Positions 1 to 5,357 of a stretch of DNA of 6,083 nt are shown one piece after another. Location: the NCBI GenBank assembly GCA_015655225.1, contig JAATFK010000575.1, forward strand, positions 1 to 6,083. The letters are read 5' to 3'. The position numbers and the translations under genes are program-made. This DNA is from Solirubrobacterales bacterium (GTDB lineage: Bacteria; Actinomycetota; Thermoleophilia; Solirubrobacterales; Solirubrobacteraceae). The stretch's first letter is position 1. Every line of letters begins with the position of its first letter. The notes under the pieces were generated by a model, which was not told where the DNA came from, did not search any database, and saw nothing but the letters and a program-made list of their open reading frames with translations.

Positions 1-1
1 C

Positions 2-220
2 AACGCGGTCGCGCCCGGCACCGTCGACTCGCCGATGATGGCGAGCTTCAGCCAGCACGAGGACCCGTTCGCCGACGCGCTGGTCCGCCGCCCCGCCCCC
101 CTCGGCCGCAACGCCAAGCCCGAAGAGGTCGCCGACGCGGTGCTGTGGCTCGCGAGCCCCCGCGCCAGCTACGCCACGGGCTCGACCGTCGTGGTCGACG
201 GAGGGTTCACGGCGCAGTAG
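2..220 (+). CDS. Short-chain dehydrogenase/reductase, C-terminal fragment (5' end outside window)
   Basis: The window opens inside this gene; the 72 C-terminal residues are visible, ending at TAG 218-220. They begin [12 protein letters not shown], the SDR segment after the catalytic Tyr-x-x-x-Lys, where Pro-Gly and a Thr/Ser follow the nicotinamide site. They continue with the helix [13 protein letters not shown] and close with the hallmark [10 protein letters not shown]. Classical SDRs are about 250 residues, so roughly 70% of the protein, including the Rossmann TGxxxGxG motif and the YxxxK pair, lies upstream and cannot be checked. These enzymes are cytosolic NAD(P)(H)-dependent alcohol/ketone oxidoreductases (FabG-like fold); the substrate cannot be read from this piece. 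The gene converges on the minus-strand operon and shares a hairpin terminator region with it. A methionine at window position 35 is internal and not a start. Confidence 0.93.
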   Translation, partial: NAVAPGTVDSPMMASFSQHEDPFADALVRRPAPLGRNAKPEEVADAVLWLASPRASYATGSTVVVDGGFTAQ

Positions 221-237
221 CGGGCGCGGCGGCTCGG

Positions 238-286
238 GATGCCCGTGAATCTCCCCTCGCTATCCGAGGGAAGATTCACGGGCATC
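238..286. terminator. Long inverted repeat between convergent genes, probable bidirectional terminator
   Basis: The left arm 238-259 pairs with the right arm 265-286: 15 perfect pairs at the base, one C/A mismatch (253/271), then six more pairs closing a 5-nt loop (260-264). It lies 17 nt after the SDR stop, and its right arm covers two bases of the minus-strand SnoaL stop codon (285-287). No T-tract follows on either strand, so it is not a textbook intrinsic terminator. U-less hairpin terminators are often proposed in high-GC actinobacteria, and the convergent setting supports that role. It could instead be one copy of a dispersed palindromic repeat. Confidence 0.72.
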
Positions 287-734
287 AGCCGACGCGGCGC
301 GCGGGGACGTCGACGTGGGCGATTCGCTGGCGGATTCGCCAGCGGCCGTCTTCCCGCGCGAACGTGTCGTCGTACTCGCCGAGCAGCTGGAGCGCCGGCT
401 GGTCGCCGTCCTCGCGGCGGATCACCGCGAACGTGGAGTTGCTGCGAGCGACGTCGCCGTCGAGCTCGATCTGCGTGTTGGCGACCAGGTGGTACTGGGT
501 CGGGCCGGGCGGCTCGGGGTTCGGGCCGAGGTTCGCCTCCAGCATCGCCTGGATCCCGGCCGGCGTCGTTGCCCGGCCGAGGTTGCCGACGAACTCGCCA
601 TCCCGCGTGAAGAGGGCCGCGTAGGCAGCGAAGTCGCGGCGGTCGAGCTGCTTCCGGTACTCGGCGATCAGCGCCCGGATCTCCTCCAGGTCCTCCAGCC
701 GCCGCAGGCGGGCCTCGACGTCGGGGCCGGTCAT
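285..734 (-). CDS. SnoaL-like / NTF2-fold protein (SnoaL_4 type)
   Basis: 149 residues, start ATG 734-732, stop TGA 287-285. The N-terminal helix pattern LEEIRALIAEYRKQLDRRDF, followed by AAYAALFTRDGEF, is the signature of SnoaL_4-like small alpha/beta-cone proteins (usually 130-160 residues). The middle has YHLVANTQIELDGDVARS (81-98) and the C-terminal strand has WRIRQRIAHVDVP. Asp31, Tyr81-His82 and His140 sit where scytalone-dehydratase-like and steroid-isomerase-like relatives place pocket residues, but this is by analogy only. Members act as dehydratases, isomerases or cyclases on small rings, or have no known activity. The start overlaps the stop of the upstream hydrolase gene as ATGA (734-731). 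No Shine-Dalgarno is visible, so translation is probably coupled. It is the last gene of its transcription unit. The same reading frame is open upstream to about 1481, but that stretch is a shadow of the hydrolase gene. Confidence 0.88.
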   Translation of the reverse strand: MTGPDVEARLRRLEDLEEIRALIAEYRKQLDRRDFAAYAALFTRDGEFVGNLGRATTPAGIQAMLEANLGPNPEPPGPTQYHLVANTQIELDGDVARSNSTFAVIRREDGDQPALQLLGEYDDTFAREDGRWRIRQRIAHVDVPARRVG

Positions 735-1648
735 CGGTGACACGGGAGCGGCGCCGCGGCGACCTTCGTGCGGATCACCTGGAGCGTTGACGTGCACGTG
801 ATGTAGAGCGATCTGAGGTCCTCGCCGCCCCACACGAGATTGCCGGGGAACTCCGGCGTCGGGACCACGCCGAGGCGGCGGCCGGCCGGGTCGATCACCC
901 ACACCCCGTCTCTCCCAGAACCCCAGATGTTGCCGAGCGCGTCGCACTTCATCCCGTCCGGCCCGCTCGCGATCTCGGTCGTGCCGAGTCCTTCGAAGAA
1001 CAGTCTCGGGGGACCGAGCGTGCCGTCGTCCAGCACGTCGAACGCTCTGATCTCGCAGCGCGGCGAGTCGTTCACGTAGAGGATCGACTCGTCGGGCGAG
1101 AAGCAGAGCCCGTTCGGCTGCTCGAACTCCTCGCGCGGCACCACGAGCGCGATCTCCGAGCCGTCCCGCGCGACGCGGAAGACGCCCTGGAAGTCCAGCT
1201 CGGGATCGCGCTCGACGCCCATCGGCCCCGGCCAGCGGCCGTAGTTGGGGTCGGTGAACCAGATCGAGCCGTCGAAGCGCGTGCAGACGTCGTTCGGGCT
1301 GTTCAGCTCTCTGCCCTCGAAGTGCGAGGCGACCACTTCCCGCGCGCCGTCGGCCCGGAAGCGGCTCAGCACGCTCGTGTCCTGCTCGCAGACGAGGTAG
1401 GAGCCGTCGTCCTCGAACACCATGCCGTTGCCTCTGAAGTTCGGCGTGAGGACCTGCTCCAGCCCGCCCGCCTCGCTCCATTCCCAGCGCGTGTCGCGCG
1501 GGATGTCGCTGAAGATGAGGCGCCCGTGCCGAAACGACGGGCCCTCGGTGAAGCCGAACCCGTCGGCGAGCTGGACCAGCTCCGCCGCGGGATCGATCAG
1601 GTCGGCCAGCGTGATGTCCGTGGACGTGCCCATGACGTGTGCGGTCAC
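731..1648 (-). CDS. SMP-30/gluconolactonase/LRE-family hydrolase
   Basis: 305 residues from GTG 1648-1646, or 300 from ATG 1633-1631; stop TGA 733-731. It is a six-bladed beta-propeller of the SMP-30/gluconolactonase family, which hydrolyses lactones with a bound divalent metal. In 305-residue numbering the expected ligands are present: Glu35 in FTEGP, Asn119 in LNSPND, Asn179 in QPNGLCFSPDE and Asp231 in SGPDGMKCDALGNIW. The blade repeats include GSIWFTDPNYG and ILYVNDS. The length is normal and there is no signal peptide, so it is cytosolic. It begins 6 nt (GTG) or 21 nt (ATG) after the aldehyde dehydrogenase stop and overlaps the SnoaL gene by 4 nt, so the three are co-transcribed. The sugar-acid lactone reaction is known for the family. 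Here the lactone may arise from another pathway intermediate, so I give no gene symbol. Confidence 0.92.
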   Translation of the reverse strand: MTAHVMGTSTDITLADLIDPAAELVQLADGFGFTEGPSFRHGRLIFSDIPRDTRWEWSEAGGLEQVLTPNFRGNGMVFEDDGSYLVCEQDTSVLSRFRADGAREVVASHFEGRELNSPNDVCTRFDGSIWFTDPNYGRWPGPMGVERDPELDFQGVFRVARDGSEIALVVPREEFEQPNGLCFSPDESILYVNDSPRCEIRAFDVLDDGTLGPPRLFFEGLGTTEIASGPDGMKCDALGNIWGSGRDGVWVIDPAGRRLGVVPTPEFPGNLVWGGEDLRSLYITCTSTLQVIRTKVAAAPLPCHR

Positions 1649-1651
1649 CTC
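1645..1651 (-). promoter_or_regulatory. Shine-Dalgarno-like GAGGTGA bearing on the hydrolase start
   Basis: On the minus strand GAGGTGA (1651-1645) matches the 16S anti-SD well and includes the GTG at 1648-1646. If it is a ribosome site, it serves the ATG at 1633 with an 11-nt gap, which is rather long. If the GTG is the start, no good SD lies before it and translation would rely on coupling to the aldehyde dehydrogenase stop at 1655. The site therefore leaves the start open between the two. Confidence 0.4.
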
Positions 1652-1654
1652 ACG

Positions 1655-3145
1655 CTAGAGCGTGATGGTGACCGTCTTCTCCTCCGTGTTGGCCTCGATC
1701 CCGGCGAACCCGAGCTCGCGCCCGACGCCGCTCGTCTTCAGGCCGCCCCACGGCAGCCGTGCGTCCGGCGGCGCGCCGCCGTTGATCCAGACGCCGCCGG
1801 CGCGGATCTTGCTCGCGAGCCGGTGCGCCTCGCTGACGTCGCGCGTCCACACGTAGGCGGCGAGGCCGTAGCGCGTGTCGTTCGCGATCGCGAGCGCCTC
1901 GTCGGGATCGTCGAACGGCAGCACGAGGCCGACCGGTCCGAAGATCTCGTTCTGGGCGATGCTCGTCTGGTTGCCGCCGCCGGCGAAGACGGTCGGCTCG
2001 ACGAAGAAGCCGGCGCCCTCCGGCTGGCCGCCACCGGCGACGAGCTCGGAGCCCTCCGCCTGGCCCTTCGCGATGTAGTCGATGACGCGGTCGCGCTGCT
2101 TCGCGTTGATCAGCGCGCCCATCGTCGTGGTCGGGTCGAACGGGTCGCCGACTCTGATGCCGCGCGCCGCCTCGGCGAGCCCGGCGACGACGCCGTCGTA
2201 GTGCTCGCGCGCGACGAGGATGCGCGTGCCGGCAGCGCAGACCTCGCCCTGGTTGGCGAGGAAGCCCATCGCGAGGCCCGGGATGACCGCGCCCAGGTCG
2301 GCGTCGCCGAGCACGATCTGCGGCGACTTGCCGCCCAGCTCCAGCGTCACGCGACGGAAGTCGCGCGCCGCCTGGACGCCGATCTCGCGACCGACCTCGG
2401 GGCTGCCGGTGAAGCTGACCTTGTCGATCCCCGCGTGGCGCACGAGCGCGGCGCCGGCGACGTCGCCGAGGCCCGGGATCACGTTGACGACGCCGGCCGG
2501 GAAGCCGGCCTCCTCGATCAGGGTCGCGAGGTGGAGCGTCGAGAGGCTGGCGTCCTCGGCCGGCTTCAGCACGACCGCGTTGCCGGCGGCGAGCGCCGGG
2601 CCGAGCTTCCAGGAGGCGATCATCGTCGGCGCGTTCCAGGCGGTGATCGCCCCGACGACGCCGAGCGGCTCGCGGATCGTGTAGGCCTGGCGCAGCGAGC
2701 CGAAGAACGGCTGCGGCGTGATCCAGCGGCCCTCGATCTTGTCGGCCCAGCCGCCGAAGTGGCGGAAGACGTCGACGACGTGCGGCAGGTCGACCATTCT
2801 CGGCTCGAACGCGGGGCGGCCGACGTCGTGCGCCTCGAGGGCGGCGAGGACGTCGATGTCGCGCTCGACGAGGTCGGCGAGCTTGAACAGCAGGCGGCCG
2901 CGCTCGGCGCCCGTCAGGCGGGACCACTCGCCGCCGTCGAACTGCGCGCGCGCGGCGCGCACGGCCGCGTCGACATCGGTCTCGCCGGCCGCCGCGACGT
3001 CCGCGAGGTGGCGCTCGGTCGAGGGCGAGATGACCGCGAAGGTCGCTCCGTCAGCGGCGTCACGCCACTCGCCGCCGATGAACAGCTGGGTGGGAACCCG
3101 CGGCAGGGGGACCGCGCCGGGAGGGCTCGTCTCGGTGGTGCTCAT
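1655..3145 (-). CDS. NAD(P)-dependent aldehyde dehydrogenase (ALDH superfamily)
   Basis: 496 residues from ATG 3145-3143, stop TAG 1657-1655. The start is chosen because AGGAG lies 6 nt upstream; a GTG at 3166 in frame has no such site. It oxidises an aldehyde to the acid in the cytosol. All catalytic landmarks are present at nearly canonical ALDH2 numbering: Asn171 (AWNAP, oxyanion hole), Lys194 and Glu197 in LKPAED (cofactor binding), FTGSPEVG 245-252, general base Glu269 in LELGGK, nucleophile Cys303 in NQGEVCAAGTR, Glu400 in EIFGP, and the C-terminal PWGGLKTSGVGRELG. Glu197 favours NAD over NADP by family precedent. Small departures are AWNAP where PWNFP/PWNYP is common and GEVC where GQxC is common. 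The length is typical. It is the first gene of a three-gene unit with the SMP-30 hydrolase and SnoaL-like protein. The substrate is not predictable; benzaldehyde-, betaine- or semialdehyde-type are all possible. Confidence 0.95.
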   Translation of the reverse strand: MSTTETSPPGAVPLPRVPTQLFIGGEWRDAADGATFAVISPSTERHLADVAAAGETDVDAAVRAARAQFDGGEWSRLTGAERGRLLFKLADLVERDIDVLAALEAHDVGRPAFEPRMVDLPHVVDVFRHFGGWADKIEGRWITPQPFFGSLRQAYTIREPLGVVGAITAWNAPTMIASWKLGPALAAGNAVVLKPAEDASLSTLHLATLIEEAGFPAGVVNVIPGLGDVAGAALVRHAGIDKVSFTGSPEVGREIGVQAARDFRRVTLELGGKSPQIVLGDADLGAVIPGLAMGFLANQGEVCAAGTRILVAREHYDGVVAGLAEAARGIRVGDPFDPTTTMGALINAKQRDRVIDYIAKGQAEGSELVAGGGQPEGAGFFVEPTVFAGGGNQTSIAQNEIFGPVGLVLPFDDPDEALAIANDTRYGLAAYVWTRDVSEAHRLASKIRAGGVWINGGAPPDARLPWGGLKTSGVGRELGFAGIEANTEEKTVTITL

Positions 3146-3151
3146 CTCTCT

Positions 3152-3156
3152 CTCCT
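3152..3156 (-). promoter_or_regulatory. Shine-Dalgarno site of the aldehyde dehydrogenase
   Basis: AGGAG on the minus strand (3156-3152), followed by a 6-nt AGAGAG spacer and ATG at 3145. This is the best ribosome site in the window, and it decides the start over the in-frame GTG 21 nt upstream. Confidence 0.8.
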
Positions 3157-3186
3157 GAGAAGACACTGTCTGGATCCACTAGACGC

Positions 3187-3210
3187 GGATATCGTATAGC
3201 AAAAGCTATC
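3187..3210 (-). promoter_or_regulatory. Candidate promoter and operator upstream of the aldehyde dehydrogenase unit
   Basis: An AT-rich island stands out in a very GC-rich gap. On the minus strand it contains an inverted repeat ATAGC-TTTT-GCTAT (3209-3196), overlapping TGCTATACGAT, which resembles an extended -10 element (TG at 3201-3200; TATACG 3198-3193 or TACGAT 3196-3191). Transcription from here would start near 3185 and give a leader of about 40 nt before ATG 3145. No good -35 hexamer is seen, which fits an activator-independent extended -10 or a weak call. A repressor bound to the inverted repeat would cover the -10. The neighbouring GntR/FCD regulator is the natural candidate, but the site does not match a named GntR operator consensus closely. 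Confidence 0.45.
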
Positions 3211-3211
3211 T

Positions 3212-3294
3212 GGCGAGGCGGCGCCGCGCGGGGCGAGGCGCGCGGGGGGGCGAGGCGGGCGACGCGATGGGCGACGCGGGCGCGTGGCGAGGGC
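3212..3294. repeat. Degenerate G-rich 9-mer direct repeat cluster
   Basis: The plus strand holds GGCGAGGCG at 3212, 3232 and 3249, GGCGACGCG at 3258 and 3270, and a related GGCGAGGGC at 3286. Start-to-start spacings are 20, 17, 9, 12 and 16 nt, so the array is irregular. It includes a run of seven G (3244-3250). It lies between the regulator's 3' end and the aldehyde dehydrogenase promoter, codes for nothing I can support, and may be simple-sequence drift rather than a binding array. Confidence 0.4.
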
Positions 3295-3324
3295 GGTCGC
3301 GCGCGGGCGCCCACGGCGCGACCG
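3294..3324 (-). terminator. GC-rich hairpin downstream of the GntR gene (second of two)
   Basis: The 9-bp perfect stem CGGTCGCGC (3294-3302) pairs with 3316-3324 around a 13-nt loop that itself contains the palindrome GGGCGCCC (3305-3312). With the hairpin at 3331-3362 it forms a tandem pair just after the regulator gene. No T-tract follows, and random GC-rich sequence yields stems easily. Confidence 0.4.
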
Positions 3325-3330
3325 GCCGCC

Positions 3331-3362
3331 GCCGGCGAACGCCGCGAGGACGGCCCGCCGGC
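3331..3362 (-). terminator. GC-rich hairpin at the GntR stop codon
   Basis: GCCGGCG (3331-3337) pairs with CGCCGGC (3356-3362), and an inner GCCG (3341-3344) pairs with CGGC (3351-3354), giving an 11-bp two-part stem that touches the regulator's stop codon. The position directly after the last gene of the P450-GntR unit suits termination or 3'-end protection of the message. It lacks a T-tract, so the call is tentative. Confidence 0.42.
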
Positions 3363-4090
3363 TAGGAGGGCTGGTGCTCCGCGCGCCAGGCGCGGAAGCT
3401 CTCGACCGTGTGGAGCTTGTGCTCGCGCGCGGCCATCTCGATCTCGGACGACGGCGCGCCGTCCGCGATCAGGTCGAGCAGGTGCCGGTGCTCGGAGACC
3501 GACATCGAGCCGCGGTACGGGATCTGCACGAAGACCGTGCGGCGGATCGCGTCGAGCCGCCGCGCCACGTCGCGCAGCATCCCGACGAGCGCCGGGTTCG
3601 GGCAGTGCTCGGTGATCATCCCGTGCAGCTCCTGGTTGAGGCGCCCGAAGCTGAGCGAGTCGAGCCGGTCGATCGCCCGCTCCATCTCGGCGTTGATCTC
3701 GCGCAGCCGCGCGATCTCCTCGGCCCCGAGGAGCGGCGCGGCGAGCGCGGTGGCGTAGCCCTCGAGCAGCGCCAGCACCGTCATCTCCTCGTCGAAGACG
3801 CCCGGGTCGGCCGGCGCGACCTGCGCGCCGGCGTTCGGCCGGTAGATGATCAGCCCCTCCGCCTCGACGCGGCGGATCGCCTCGCGGACCGGCAGCGCCG
3901 AGACCTCGAACTCGTCCGCCAGCGCATCGATCACGACGCGGTAGCCGGGCCCGTAGGCGCCGCTCAGGATCCGCTCGCGAATCGCGCGGTAGACGCGCTC
4001 CTGCTTGGTCGGAGCGGCTGGCGCGGCGCCGTTCGAGCCGCGCGCCGCTCTTCTTGGCACGCGTCTCTTCGTCGGTGGTCTCGAGGCCAT
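3362..4090 (-). CDS. GntR-family transcriptional regulator, FCD (FadR) subfamily
   Basis: 242 residues, ATG 4090-4088, stop TAG 3364-3362. A basic, Ala/Pro-rich N-terminal tail (1-27) precedes the winged helix-turn-helix (about 28-92), with VYRAIRERILSGAYGPGYRV, LADEFEVSALPVREAIRRVEAEGLI and the wing YRPNAGAQV. Residues 98-235 form the all-helical FCD ligand domain. Its usual metal/ligand residues are visible: Asn152 and His156 (LNQELH), His201 (SEHRHLL) and His224 (AAREHKLH). The family binds DNA as a dimer and releases it on binding a small carboxylate or pathway intermediate. It begins 7 nt after the P450 stop and so is probably expressed with the P450. No Shine-Dalgarno lies before the ATG, which suggests coupling or reinitiation. 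By position it probably controls this cluster, including the aldehyde dehydrogenase promoter; that is inference. The open frame continues upstream of the ATG, but only as a shadow of the P450 gene. Confidence 0.94.
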   Translation of the reverse strand: MASRPPTKRRVPRRAARGSNGAAPAAPTKQERVYRAIRERILSGAYGPGYRVVIDALADEFEVSALPVREAIRRVEAEGLIIYRPNAGAQVAPADPGVFDEEMTVLALLEGYATALAAPLLGAEEIARLREINAEMERAIDRLDSLSFGRLNQELHGMITEHCPNPALVGMLRDVARRLDAIRRTVFVQIPYRGSMSVSEHRHLLDLIADGAPSSEIEMAAREHKLHTVESFRAWRAEHQPS

Positions 4091-4097
4091 TGATTTA

Positions 4098-5357
4098 CTA
4101 TGCCACGGACTGGGGACGCTGACTGTCGGATGTGTCAGTTGTCCAGCGAACCGGCAGGCGCGTGTGACCGCGGAAGACCCAGCCCGTGAGCACCGCCGGA
4201 TCGTCGAGGTCGAGCCGCAGGCCGGGCAGGCGCTCGAACAGCGCCGGCAGCGCCGCGCTCCCGATCTCGTGACGTGACATCCAGACGCCGAGGCAGAAGT
4301 GATGCCCGACGCCGAACGCGACGTTGCGCGCCTTCGGCCGCGTGATGTCGAATTCGTCGGGGCGCTCCCAGTGACGTTCGTCACGGTTCGCGGAGGCGAC
4401 CAGCAGGCCGAGCCGCGCGCCCGGCTCGAGCTTCGTCTCGCCGAATGCGACCGGCTTGGCGACCTCGCGCGGGAACATCGCCAGCGGCGACATCCAGCGC
4501 AGCGTCTCCTCCGTCACACGCGGGAACCAGGCGGCCGGATCGGACATCGTCAAGGCCAGCTGGTCGGGATGATTTAGCAGCGCCCAGACGCCGATCCCGA
4601 TCCCGTCGCGCGGCTCGTTGAGGCCGCCGCCGATCACGAGCATCGTGTTCGAGCGGACCTCGTCGTCGGTCAGCGGACCACCGGCGCCGCCATGGACCAT
4701 CGCACTGATCAACGATGGGTCGGGCGTCTCACGGACGCGCGCGATCGCCGCGTTCGTGGCCGCCTTGACCTCGCGCACGGCGCGGTCGGTGCGCTCCCAA
4801 ACTGACGGGTCGTCACCGTAATTGGCGGTGCCGTCCATCAGCGCCTGGGACCAGAACAGCAGCTCGTCGTCGGTCGCGTCCGTGAGCCCCAGCACGAGCC
4901 CGAGGCAGCGCGCCGAGAACGGGTTGATGAACTCCGGGATCAGGTTCGACTCGCCCTTCGGCTTGATCGCGTCGACCATCTCGTTCGCGATCTGCTTGAA
5001 ACGGGGCAGCCAATGCTCGTCGATCACTCTCGGCGAGAGCGGCGTCTGCAGCGCGGCCCGCAGCCGTCTGTGCTGGGCGCCGTCGCTGCGCAGCATCGTG
5101 CGGCCCATCACGCGCGTCTGGAGCGAGTCGCGCTCCTGCGCCGTGAAGCGGTCGCCGTCGCGCTCGATCATGTCGATGTCGTCCCAGCGCGTGACGAGCC
5201 AGCGGTTGACCGACTCGACCCACACGACCCCGTGGTCGCGCAGGCGTCTGTAGGTCGGGTACGGGTTGATCGTCAGCTCGGCGAGCGAGACCTCGCCGCT
5301 GTCGTCGGGGCCGATCCCGTGGCGCTGGGCGTCGAGCCCGTCGAGCACGGGGCTCAT
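4098..5357 (-). CDS. Cytochrome P450 with atypical 'NEP' I-helix
   Basis: 419 residues, ATG 5357-5355, stop TAG 4100-4098 followed at once by an in-frame TAA. A soluble bacterial P450 with no membrane anchor. Landmarks: NPYPTYRRLR (31-40), the C-helix DGAQHRRLR (His96, Arg100 for haem propionate), the K-helix ExxR as Glu284-Thr-Leu-Arg287, and the haem loop FGVGHHFCLG with Cys355 as thiolate ligand. The I-helix, usually A-G-x-D/E-T-T, reads GGGLNEPRDG (243-252), so the canonical acid-threonine oxygen-activation pair is missing. From memory, an 'EP' I-helix and a similar C-terminal G-W-x-F-R-G-x-T-x-L-x-V segment also occur in GcoA (CYP255A), the guaiacol O-demethylase. That suggests, without proving, oxidation or O-demethylation of a small aromatic or similar substrate. 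The start has GGAG 8 nt upstream and overlaps the stop of the preceding dehydrogenase as ATGA. No ferredoxin or reductase partner is in the window. Confidence 0.95.
   Translation of the reverse strand: MSPVLDGLDAQRHGIGPDDSGEVSLAELTINPYPTYRRLRDHGVVWVESVNRWLVTRWDDIDMIERDGDRFTAQERDSLQTRVMGRTMLRSDGAQHRRLRAALQTPLSPRVIDEHWLPRFKQIANEMVDAIKPKGESNLIPEFINPFSARCLGLVLGLTDATDDELLFWSQALMDGTANYGDDPSVWERTDRAVREVKAATNAAIARVRETPDPSLISAMVHGGAGGPLTDDEVRSNTMLVIGGGLNEPRDGIGIGVWALLNHPDQLALTMSDPAAWFPRVTEETLRWMSPLAMFPREVAKPVAFGETKLEPGARLGLLVASANRDERHWERPDEFDITRPKARNVAFGVGHHFCLGVWMSRHEIGSAALPALFERLPGLRLDLDDPAVLTGWVFRGHTRLPVRWTTDTSDSQRPQSVA

Noticed and set aside
735..1481. Upstream extension of the SnoaL reading frame, which could suggest a fusion protein
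   Set aside because: The extension is Arg/Ala-rich shadow sequence over the SMP-30 gene. The SnoaL domain begins cleanly at ATG 734 with an ATGA overlap.
1650..2927. A 425-codon minus-strand frame overlapping the aldehyde dehydrogenase
   Set aside because: Arg/Pro/Ala-rich out-of-frame shadow of the aldehyde dehydrogenase, with no domain and no start signal.
3172..3182. GGATCCACTAG, resembling the BamHI-SpeI part of a cloning-vector polylinker
   Set aside because: The match stops after 11 bases and the flanking bases do not continue as a polylinker. The surrounding base composition and the following Shine-Dalgarno fit native sequence, so it is probably coincidence.
1322..3199. A 625-codon open frame on the plus strand opposite the hydrolase and aldehyde dehydrogenase genes
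   Set aside because: Its product is low-complexity Arg/Ala/Asp/Val-rich sequence with no recognisable domain. It is the usual antisense shadow of GC-rich genes, and the opposite strand codes for two well-supported families.
3146..3361. Possible small gene in the 216-bp gap
   Set aside because: The short open frames there lack ribosome sites and have extreme Arg/Ala/Gly/Pro composition, so I treat the gap as regulatory.
3284..4093. A 269-codon plus-strand frame opposite the GntR gene
   Set aside because: Composition-driven antisense shadow with no domain; the GntR wHTH and FCD motifs are unambiguous on the minus strand.
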